Shown: piece by piece, positions 1 through 5,017 of the stretch
Layout: each line of letters begins with the position of its first letter
How positions within the stretch are numbered: the stretch's first letter is position 1
NCBI GenBank assembly: GCA_027621895.1
Contig: JAQCAK010000175.1
Span: 1 to 5,017 of the forward strand
DNA length: 5,017 nucleotides
Source of the DNA: Pseudomonadota bacterium
GTDB taxonomy: Bacteria; Pseudomonadota; Gammaproteobacteria; Pseudomonadales; Azotimanducaceae
Direction of reading: 5' to 3'
The notes under the pieces: model-generated
Seen by the model: only the letters and a program-made list of their open reading frames with translations
What the model was told of the DNA's origin: nothing
Databases searched by the model: none
Translations under genes and position numbers: made by a program

Positions 1-1
1 C

Positions 2-283
2 GGCAACCGGGTTGCCCTGCTGGATTTTACTACGGTGACTGCAGTTCACGCGCCGGGCGCGAGCAAGGGTAATGCCCTTGCTGAAGTTGCGGGCGACCTG
101 GGTATTGAGCAATCACAGGTTCTGGCGATTGGTGATGGAATCAACGACGTTTCAATGCTGGCCTGGGCCGGGCAAAGCGCAACGCCCTCTCACGGTGACG
201 CGTTCGCCAAAGACGCGGCCAAAGAGATTCTTGAAGACAAGGGTGTGACTGGAGTAGTTTCGAGACTTGCCAGATTGTTGTAG
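2..283 (+). CDS. HAD-superfamily hydrolase (Cof/HAD-IIB-like), C-terminal fragment
   Basis: This is the 3' end of a gene cut by the left edge of the window. The frame is open from base 2, so the GTG at 35 is an internal valine and not a credible start. The visible 93 residues carry the two C-terminal HAD signatures: a conserved lysine in a G-A-S-K-G-N-A-L context (motif III) and G-D-G-I-N-D-x-x-M-L (motif IV, with the Mg2+-binding acidic residues). This spacing and the helical tail ending in a leucine-rich segment fit Cof-type/HAD-IIB phosphatases, which hydrolyse small phosphorylated metabolites in the cytoplasm. The substrate cannot be told from this fragment, because the catalytic DxD motif I and the cap domain lie outside the window. 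The loop after motif IV (A-G-Q-S-A-T-P-S-H) differs from the common A-G-x-x-V-A-M-x-N-A form. The GGDEF-type gene begins 18 bases downstream in the same frame class, so the two are probably co-transcribed. Confidence 0.85.
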   Translation, partial: GNRVALLDFTTVTAVHAPGASKGNALAEVAGDLGIEQSQVLAIGDGINDVSMLAWAGQSATPSHGDAFAKDAAKEILEDKGVTGVVSRLARLL

Positions 284-301
284 CGTCGTTTCGTCGAGTC
301 C

Positions 302-900
302 ATGCACGCGACAACCTGGGCTGTTGCCTTTCTCGTACTGCTGACACTCGCGTTGTTGCCGGCCCTGATGGTCGAGATGGATCATCTTGCCAGCGCTGAT
401 CGTGAAAGCTCCCTGAGACAGGAACTGCGACTTTCCAGGTACGCGCTGCAAAAAACGGAGAAGGCGTTGCAGAATGAAACGATCCGTGATCAACGCAGCG
501 GCTGCTTTAATGAAACGTATTTTCGTCGGGAAGTCGATCATCAGATATGGCTTGCGACCAATCATCATTATCAGTTTTGTATTGGATTAGTGCGGATCGA
601 CCAGTTTGGAGAAGTGCTTGAACAATACGGCGCCGAGAGCGCAGATGAACTGCTTAGAGTGGTTGGCCGGATCGCGACCCGGGTCCTCAGGGAAGTTGAC
701 CTGGTTGCGTATGTCGAGCCGGAGATACAGTAGAAATAACGATTTCAGCAGGTTTTTCATACTTTCATCCGGGCATGTCGCTGGAGAACCTGATGGCGGA
801 TGCGCTTGATCATCTGGAGAAGGCAGCAGCAAGGCCGGGCAATCATGTCGCCTTCAGACCCGGCAACCAGGGCGCCTTGCCACGTGGTCAGGATGGATGA
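302..900 (+). pseudogene. Membrane-anchored GGDEF (diguanylate cyclase-type) gene with internal out-of-frame deletion
   Basis: The first reading frame (302-733, 143 residues) has an N-terminal membrane segment (about 5-24), a charged likely coiled-coil linker (about 33-60) and the first half of a GGDEF domain. Visible landmarks are D-Q-R-S-G-C-F-N at 63-70, V-R-I-D-Q-F with Asp100 at the expected metal position, Y-G-A-E-S-A-D-E-L-L, and R-E-V-D (130-133), matching the RxxD inhibitory c-di-GMP site. Directly after D-L-V-A-Y, where GGDEF should start, the frame runs into TAG at 731-733. The end of the domain reappears in another frame (about 718-900): V-E-I-T-I-S-A-G-F corresponds to the usual V-T-I-S-I-G-V, followed by S-L-E-N-L-M-A-D-A-L-D-H-L-E-K-A and P-G-N-H-V-A-F, with TGA at 898-900. 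About 40 codons, including the catalytic GGDEF loop, are absent. Intact proteins of this type make c-di-GMP at the inner membrane; this copy cannot. The ATG at 302 is the only usual start codon after the HAD stop, and it has no clear ribosome site. Confidence 0.8.
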
Positions 901-921
901 GCGGGTTCACAATTCAGCAGA

Positions 922-2196
922 GTGAAGAGATCAGTGAGCAACGAACCGCAGTCATCTAAATTCACGGAACTGGCTGTTGTGAGTTTCCCTCTCCGTCTCG
1001 GTAACCTGTTGCTGCTAGTGATGTTCGCGGGCATCTTTTACTACCTTCACCGAATTTGGCTTTCACTGGGTGCAGCCGGGTTTGTGCTCACTGCAGCGAC
1101 GACTTATGTGGTTGCGCTTCTGTATCTCAGTTATCTTGTTTTTCTCGCCGATTATACCTCGCAGGGTTATCAGAAGATGCCGGCGTTCTCGATGAACGTG
1201 GTTGATGCCTCCCGATGGAAAGTTTTCAGGGTGATGCTGCTTTTCAGTCTGTTCGCATCCCTGCTGCCGCTGGTAGATAGTGTCGAAGTTCAGCGGCTGA
1301 TTCTGGCGCTGGGAGCATTCATACTGCCGCTCGCAACGGGCGTACTGATCGTGGAGAACAGCATGATTGCGGCAACTAACCCGCTGAACTGGCTTAAAAT
1401 TCTGTCAGCGACGGGATTCGATGGTCACCTCTTCAGGCTGTTTGCCATAGAATGCCTGTTGCTGATTGCGATCTATGTGACCTTTATCGCGGAAGTCGTG
1501 TTTCCGGCGATATTCGCCGCGCTGCTGCTGTCGATGATGCTGTTTCGAAGCATTGGTGCGCTGCTGCATAGAAATGCCGAGGTGCTTAATCTTTCTGTGC
1601 AATTCGGTCATCAAATCGATGCGTCGAACCAGCAGAGGCATCACGACAAGGATATTGCCCAGCAGGTTGAAGCACTCAAAAACATCTGCGAGAAAGGTGG
1701 TGGGGTTACCGCCGCGTTCCGGCAGTACGAGGCGCTACTGGCGAAAAATCATTTTCAAAGTGAGGCTGCGTTTTTCGAGCATTTCAGATCATGGTCATCA
1801 TCAGAACTGGCGGTGATGGCGGGTAGAGGATACATTGAAAGGCTGATTCAGCATCGGCGGTTCTCGATGGCGCTGGAGGTTCTGTCGTTCTGCTTTAAAG
1901 TCAGTGGTGGCGATTTCAGGCTGACTACGGTTGAGCGGTTGCTGACTCTGGTGCAATACGTCGAGTCTTTGGAGCAGAAGCGGATGCTGGCGCGTTTATT
2001 AAAGGATGCGCCTGATCAATACACCAACGATCCCAGGGTTGCAGATGCGCTGATTATGGCGGGGCGGCTTTACGCTGAAGATCTGGACTTTTTGACCACA
2101 CGAGAGATTCTGGATCGAATCGAAAGAGAGCATCCCTTGTGGGCCCAGGATGATGGATATCTTGAGACCAGGCGGCTGCTGGACCGTGTTTCCTGA
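922..2196 (+). CDS. Polytopic membrane protein with helical TPR-like C-terminal domain, function unknown
   Basis: I do not recognise this family. The 424-residue product has a short polar N-terminus and about six hydrophobic segments (roughly 28-42, 50-76, 101-118, 124-144, 171-190 and 192-208). A soluble region of about 210 residues follows. It is rich in charged helices with paired-helix, TPR-like character, for example Y-I-E-R-L-I-Q-H-R-R-F-S-M-A-L-E-V-L and a D-P-R-V-A-D-A-L-I-M-A-G-R-L-Y stretch near 369-383. Such repeats usually bind other proteins, so a membrane scaffold or sensory role is possible, but this is inference. No enzyme motif is visible. The start is uncertain: GTG 922 and GTG 934 are both in frame, and 934 follows a purine run (AAGAGA, 925-930). 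An overlapping ATG at 897 lies in a different frame and reads only 20 codons. The gene lies just downstream of the GGDEF pseudogene, in the same direction, and converges on the hemerythrin gene with 17 bp between stops. Confidence 0.8.
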   Translation: MKRSVSNEPQSSKFTELAVVSFPLRLGNLLLLVMFAGIFYYLHRIWLSLGAAGFVLTAATTYVVALLYLSYLVFLADYTSQGYQKMPAFSMNVVDASRWKVFRVMLLFSLFASLLPLVDSVEVQRLILALGAFILPLATGVLIVENSMIAATNPLNWLKILSATGFDGHLFRLFAIECLLLIAIYVTFIAEVVFPAIFAALLLSMMLFRSIGALLHRNAEVLNLSVQFGHQIDASNQQRHHDKDIAQQVEALKNICEKGGGVTAAFRQYEALLAKNHFQSEAAFFEHFRSWSSSELAVMAGRGYIERLIQHRRFSMALEVLSFCFKVSGGDFRLTTVERLLTLVQYVESLEQKRMLARLLKDAPDQYTNDPRVADALIMAGRLYAEDLDFLTTREILDRIEREHPLWAQDDGYLETRRLLDRVS

Positions 2197-2213
2197 TCTC
2201 GAGCGGTACCCTC

Positions 2214-2789
2214 TTAATCGGTATCTTGTTTATCTTGCAGCTCGGCTTCCAGCGATTCGATGCGCTTGAGTGATTCAGTCCAGAGATGAATAACGGCCTC
2301 GATGATCTTCTGGTATACCGCCGGGTTCAACGGATGCGTTTCGGCGTACTCGAAAGCATCACTGCTGCTTTTGCCTGATCTGATCTCGCGAACCTGCATG
2401 CCCAGTTTGAGATCTGTTCTGAGGGTATGATAAATCAGCCAGGATGCAGCGAATTTCAGGATTTCCTCGTAGTGATCTTCCAGATCTCCTTCGTCGGCAT
2501 AACTCCTCAGGCGGTTAAGGTCGTAAATGAAAGAACTGTGCTCCATCCGCTGGAGCTTCTGGTGACGCTTGTCGACCTGGAAGTGAACCATCTCGCGCTC
2601 TTCATCAACGAAATGCTGACTGGTGAAGTCGACCAACTCATCCAGTGATTTCTCGATGCTCTCTGGTTCAGCATGGCCTGAATCCAGCTGAGTCGCGATG
2701 TCGTTGATCATATCGAATAGCTTTCGGTGCTCTTCATCGACAATAGCAATGTCTGTTTTGAACAGGTCGGACCACTCGATACGATCCAA
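2214..2789 (-). CDS. Bacteriohemerythrin with C-terminal helical extension
   Basis: The 191-residue cytoplasmic protein opens with I-E-W-S-D and shows the hemerythrin four-helix di-iron pattern: D-E-E-H (His21), H-F-x-x-E-E (His59, Glu63), H84-x-x-F and H121-x4-D126. Family members reversibly bind O2 at a non-haem di-iron centre and are linked to oxygen sensing, delivery or iron handling. The usual H-x3-H pair on the third helix reads Q80-x3-H84 when anchored on H84-x-x-F87. His76 lies nearby, so one ligand looks replaced or shifted. The family is usually about 130-140 residues; here about 60 extra residues (131-191) end in a highly charged helix (E-S-L-E-A-E-L-Q-D-K) that could mediate dimerisation or partner binding. 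The start is TTG at 2789, chosen because a strong AAGAGGAG Shine-Dalgarno (2797-2804) lies 7 bases upstream and the protein then begins at the normal hemerythrin N-terminus. It is divergent from the amidohydrolase gene. Confidence 0.9.
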   Translation of the reverse strand: MDRIEWSDLFKTDIAIVDEEHRKLFDMINDIATQLDSGHAEPESIEKSLDELVDFTSQHFVDEEREMVHFQVDKRHQKLQRMEHSSFIYDLNRLRSYADEGDLEDHYEEILKFAASWLIYHTLRTDLKLGMQVREIRSGKSSSDAFEYAETHPLNPAVYQKIIEAVIHLWTESLKRIESLEAELQDKQDTD

Positions 2790-2796
2790 TGGGTGT

Positions 2797-2804
2797 CTCC
2801 TCTT
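2797..2804 (-). promoter_or_regulatory. Shine-Dalgarno site deciding the TTG start of the hemerythrin
   Basis: On the minus strand the bases read AAGAGGAG, followed by a 7-base spacer and TTG. No ATG or GTG lies in a competing position, so this site supports the unusual TTG start. Confidence 0.7.
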
Positions 2805-2835
2805 GATAAGGTCGGGGCAGGTCGAACAGACTTGT

Positions 2836-2868
2836 ATAAAGTCACTGGAATGTCTGCTGGACCTTTAT
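2836..2868. promoter_or_regulatory. Imperfect inverted repeat in the divergent intergenic region, possible operator
   Basis: ATAAAGTC (2836-2843) is mirrored by GACCTTTAT (2860-2868), which reads ATAAAGGTC on the other strand, so the arms match with one extra base. The left arm overlaps a TATAAA/TGTATA run that could serve as a weak -10 element for the leftward hemerythrin gene. The position between two divergent genes suits a regulator site, but no known factor's consensus is recognised. The repeat could be chance in an AT-rich stretch. Confidence 0.25.
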
Positions 2869-2889
2869 CGGGGTCGCATTATTTAAAAA

Positions 2890-2918
2890 TTGAACCTTAA
2901 CCCATTTGTTTCTATGGT
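2890..2918 (+). promoter_or_regulatory. Candidate sigma-70 promoter for the amidohydrolase gene
   Basis: TTGAAC (2890-2895, four of six matches to the -35 consensus) and TATGGT (2913-2918, four of six to the -10) are separated by 17 bases. Initiation would fall near 2925, leaving a very short leader immediately before the AAGGAG ribosome site. That is tight, so an upstream promoter within 2805-2890 is also possible. Confidence 0.35.
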
Positions 2919-2926
2919 TAGTTAAA

Positions 2927-2932
2927 AAGGAG
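2927..2932 (+). promoter_or_regulatory. Shine-Dalgarno AAGGAG of the amidohydrolase gene
   Basis: AAGGAG lies in a purine-rich run with a 10-base spacer to ATG 2943. It confirms that start, which also begins the typical beta-strand opening of the family (Y-D-S-I-I-R-N-G). Confidence 0.75.
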
Positions 2933-2942
2933 AGGGAAAAAC

Positions 2943-4613
2943 ATGCCAACTTACGATTCGATTATCAGGAATGGGCTTATTTATGATGGAACCGGCAGCG
3001 AGCCGGTTCAGGGCGATATCGCCATCAGCAATGGCGAGATTGCTGCCATCGGGCAGTTTGATGGTTCCGCTGATGTTGAAGTTGACGCCACCGGCCTGGC
3101 TGTTGCGCCCGGATTTATTGATATCCATACCCATTTCGACCCGCAGCTGTGCTGGGACGGCCTGGCTACACCCTCAATCGAACATGGCATTACGACCGTG
3201 GTTACAGGTAACTGTTCACTGAGTCTCGCGCCGATCAGGGACAGGAAAGCGGCAGACAAGATTGTCAGCATGTTTGGCGTAATTGAGGACATCAAAAAGA
3301 AAACCTTCGATGAAGCCGTACCCTTCACCTGGGAGAGCTTTCCGGACTACCTGGAACACATCACGCCTGGGCTGGGTATCAACGTCGGTGCGCTGATAGG
3401 CCATTCTGCCCTGCGCCTGTATGTGATGGGTGCCGCGAGCCAGGAACGTGCTGCAACAGAAGAAGAAATATCCGAGATGTGTGCACTGGTTGAAGAAGCG
3501 ATGGCCGCTGGCGCGCTCGGGATTTCCAGCTCGTATGTAGATATGGATGAGAATGCGAAACCCGTACCCAGCCAGTATGCGGATCTGAACGAAAAGATCG
3601 CCCTCGCGAAAGCAATGGCTAAAAGCGGGCGGGGCATCTGGCAGATCGTGCCGTTTTTTCCGGACCTCAACAGGGAACTGGACAACATTCGTGAACTCGG
3701 CGAGATCAGCCTCGCCGCCGGTGTGCCGTGCAGTCTGCAGCCGGTACTGAGTTCGCCAACTTCCCCCAACGCCGAGGAAATCATCAACGCGCTGGAAGAG
3801 CAGCAGGCGCGTGGCGCCAGAGTCTATGGCCAGGTGATGCCCCGCTGCTTTGATTTGAACATGCGTCTATCTGAAACCAGCATGCTGCTGTTCTCGCTGC
3901 CCAGTTGGAAAGCCATTATGGATATGCCCGCTGAGACCCGGCTGGCGAAGTTCTCTGATCCCGACATGCGCGAGAAGCTTGTCAATGAGATGAAAAATGC
4001 AGCGGGGATGAGCGGCGCGTTGCCCTTTCTCACGGTCGGAGACACCTATTCGGACGCCAACAAGCGCTACGAGGGCAGGACACTGGTGGAGATTGCCCAG
4101 GAAGAAGACAAGGAACTTGGCGAAGTGATTCTAGATATCGCGGTTGCGGATGGCCTGGAAACCGAGTTCCAGCTTAAGAACGTGATCAATGCTGATAAAG
4201 CTGCAGTCGCGGCACTCATCAATCACCCGCTCTGCCACTTCGGCGCTTCTGATGCGGGTGCACACGTGACACAATTCTGTGGTACCGGCGATACTACCCA
4301 TCTGCTGGAGCACTATGTGCGTGAGACCGGCCAGATGACACTGGAACGGGCGATTCACAGGATGACCGGTGAAGTTGCAGCGGACTGGGGCCTGCACGAT
4401 AGAGGGGTGCTCGCTGTCGGCAAGGCGGCTGACATCGTGGTGTTTGATCCGGCAACAGTTTCTGTGAGCGAAGAAGAATTTGTTGACGACTTTCCGGGTG
4501 AAGCCCGCCGTTACGTCAGACGATCCTCCGGTTACAACAGTGTGTTCGTCAATGGTGAGATCGTTTACAACGCAGATGGATACACAGACAAACGCGCCGG
4601 CAGGGTCGTGTAA
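2943..4613 (+). CDS. Amidohydrolase of the N-acyl-D-amino-acid deacylase (D-aminoacylase-like) group
   Basis: The 556-residue protein has amidohydrolase architecture: a split beta-sandwich (residues about 1-57 and the C-terminal 480-550) around a metal-dependent TIM barrel. Landmarks are G-F-I-D-I-H-T-H-F-D (His62, His64), G-I-T-T-V-V-T-G-N-C (Cys91, where D-aminoacylases have their metal-bridging Cys in a G-N-C-G context), G-H-S-A-L-R (His154), G-Q-V-M-P-R (barrel strand) and S-D-A-G-A-H (Asp437, His441), then the K-A-A-D-I-V-V-F-D closing strand. Classical D-aminoacylases have two further zinc-ligand histidines in mid-barrel. The matching strands here read G-I-W-Q-I-V-P-F (231-238) and S-L-Q-P-V-L-S-S (264-271), and there is no His between 154 and 428. 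This marks a divergent subfamily, often annotated only as D-aminoacylase or amidohydrolase, so the substrate is unknown; hydrolysis of an N-acyl amino acid or other amide is inferred. There is no signal peptide, so it is probably cytoplasmic. It is transcribed alone, divergently from the hemerythrin. Confidence 0.88.
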   Translation: MPTYDSIIRNGLIYDGTGSEPVQGDIAISNGEIAAIGQFDGSADVEVDATGLAVAPGFIDIHTHFDPQLCWDGLATPSIEHGITTVVTGNCSLSLAPIRDRKAADKIVSMFGVIEDIKKKTFDEAVPFTWESFPDYLEHITPGLGINVGALIGHSALRLYVMGAASQERAATEEEISEMCALVEEAMAAGALGISSSYVDMDENAKPVPSQYADLNEKIALAKAMAKSGRGIWQIVPFFPDLNRELDNIRELGEISLAAGVPCSLQPVLSSPTSPNAEEIINALEEQQARGARVYGQVMPRCFDLNMRLSETSMLLFSLPSWKAIMDMPAETRLAKFSDPDMREKLVNEMKNAAGMSGALPFLTVGDTYSDANKRYEGRTLVEIAQEEDKELGEVILDIAVADGLETEFQLKNVINADKAAVAALINHPLCHFGASDAGAHVTQFCGTGDTTHLLEHYVRETGQMTLERAIHRMTGEVAADWGLHDRGVLAVGKAADIVVFDPATVSVSEEEFVDDFPGEARRYVRRSSGYNSVFVNGEIVYNADGYTDKRAGRVV

Positions 4614-4844
4614 AGAAAAAGGGTCAGGCTTGTTTTAGAGGATGCGCATGCCCCGGCCTGAGGAATTGATGGCGATATCAAGACAGTGGCTGCATGCAGG
4701 CTGTTGCATGGTGCCGGGTTCAATGAGCCAGGTTGCAGAATCCGGTAACTGATGATCTGCACATGAGAGTGCTGCCGGCAATCCTCTCTTCCGCAGCTGA
4801 TTTCGCCTATGCCGGGGCCTGCAACTGCTTCAGCTACCTCTTTG

Positions 4845-4875
4845 AGTCAGAAAAGTAGCATCTTTATGATGCTGC
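4845..4875 (-). terminator. Weak leftward hairpin terminator candidate
   Basis: On the minus strand GCAGCATC pairs with GATGCTAC around the loop ATAAA (4855-4875, eight pairs with one G-T wobble), followed by TTTTCTG. The T-run is short, so termination may be weak. It lies just where leftward coding-like sequence ends, which is consistent with the 3' end of a former leftward gene. Confidence 0.3.
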
Positions 4876-5017
4876 CGAACATTGAATGTGAAAGCACGGA
4901 GATGACCAGGGGGAGCGCTCCATGACCCGGGCAATCTCTGCCTCCAAGTCCAGCAGACTGGCGGGATTGAGAGCGCGATCATAGGTTTCTGTCCGGAAGT
5001 TCGTTGCTCACGGCATC
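4847..5017 (-). pseudogene. Possible decayed leftward coding sequence entering from the right edge
   Basis: Three leftward pieces look protein-like but lie in alternating frames. From the edge, D-A-V-S-N-E-L-P-D-R-N runs into TGA at 4979-4981. A second frame (4864-5007, stop TAA) contains Y-D-R-A-L-N-P-A-S-L-L-D-L-E-A-E-I-A-R-V-M-E-R with coding-like codon choice. The first frame then resumes with a hydrophobic stretch, L-V-I-S-V-L-S-H-S-M-F-G-S-I-I, ending at TGA 4847-4849. Two compensating indels would join them. I do not recognise the protein, the reading is speculative, and non-coding sequence by chance remains possible. Confidence 0.22.

Larger units (their letters stand above)
4614..5017. 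other. Region without an intact gene
   Basis: All six frames were read and no convincing complete gene is present. Short rightward frames occur at 4648-4752 (34 codons, with AGAGG six bases before the ATG) and 4763-4858 (31 codons), but neither resembles a known protein. Leftward, short coding-like pieces suggest a decayed gene near the right edge. There is no T-tract terminator after the amidohydrolase stop; the only pairing just downstream is TCAGGC (4623-4628) with GCCTGA (4656-4661) across a 27-base loop. Two short palindromes (ATGCGCAT at 4642 and CTGCATGCAG at 4690) have no evident role. Confidence 0.5.

Noticed and set aside
606..809. A 67-codon rightward frame containing R-Y-S-R-N-N-D-F, resembling a degenerate GGDEF region
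   Set aside because: It lies in the third frame between the two true domain halves, and its flanks match nothing. The real continuation is the frame with V-E-I-T-I-S-A-G-F, so the likeness is chance.
934..946. A 13-base match (GTGAGCAACGAAC) repeated in inverted orientation at 4999-5011
   Set aside because: A match of this length in 5 kb is not improbable by chance, and the flanks do not align.
2198..2210. Adjacent CTCGAG and GGTACC palindromes between convergent stops, resembling a cloning linker
   Set aside because: Each is only 6 bp and both flanking genes read normally to their ends. Nothing indicates vector sequence.
3008..3787. Several leftward frames of 78-146 codons opposite the amidohydrolase gene
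   Set aside because: They are Ser/Pro/Arg-rich antisense shadows of a well-supported coding sequence and lack ribosome sites or family motifs.
4623..4661. TCAGGC/GCCTGA pairing after the amidohydrolase stop as a terminator
   Set aside because: The stem is six pairs across a 27-base loop with no T-run, so it is too weak to call.
4648..4752. A 34-codon rightward frame with AGAGG six bases before its ATG
   Set aside because: The composition is unremarkable, no motif or recognisable similarity is seen, and there is no supporting context.

Overview
The window looks like an ordinary chromosomal stretch of a proteobacterium, most likely a gammaproteobacterium. This rests on moderate GC content, short gene spacing, a membrane-anchored GGDEF-type gene, a bacteriohemerythrin, and Shine-Dalgarno-led starts. 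No rRNA, tRNA, CRISPR array, insertion sequence or phage gene was seen, and the taxonomic guess rests on gene style only.

Layout from left to right. (1) The 3' end of a HAD-superfamily (Cof/HAD-IIB-like) hydrolase enters from the left edge and stops at 283. (2) Eighteen bases later a membrane-anchored diguanylate-cyclase-type gene begins (302). It breaks exactly where the GGDEF signature should lie: the first half of the domain ends at a stop at 733, and the last quarter continues in another frame (about 718-900), with roughly 40 codons missing. It is best read as a pseudogene with an out-of-frame internal deletion. (3) A protein of about 420 residues follows in the same direction. It has about six membrane segments and a soluble, helical, TPR-like C-terminal half, and no function is recognised. 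These first three genes share a strand and close spacing and could form one transcription unit. (4) Converging on it with a 17-bp gap is a leftward bacteriohemerythrin with a 60-residue C-terminal extension and a Gln at one expected iron-ligand position. (5) A 153-bp AT-rich divergent promoter region separates it from (6) a rightward 556-residue amidohydrolase of the D-aminoacylase-like group. That protein keeps the HxH, Cys and Asp motifs but has no histidine between residues 154 and 428, where the classical enzymes carry two zinc ligands. (7) The last 400 bases hold no intact gene. There are hints of a decayed leftward coding sequence and a weak leftward hairpin terminator at 4845-4875.

Functionally, the left part combines a phosphatase-like enzyme, a broken c-di-GMP signalling gene and an uncharacterised membrane protein. 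The hemerythrin (oxygen or iron binding) and the amidohydrolase (hydrolysis of an N-acyl amino acid or a related cyclic or amide compound) share only an intergenic region, and nothing shows that they act together. No clear novel multi-gene system is visible. The points most worth checking are the GGDEF deletion, the altered metal site of the amidohydrolase, and the altered ligand set of the hemerythrin.
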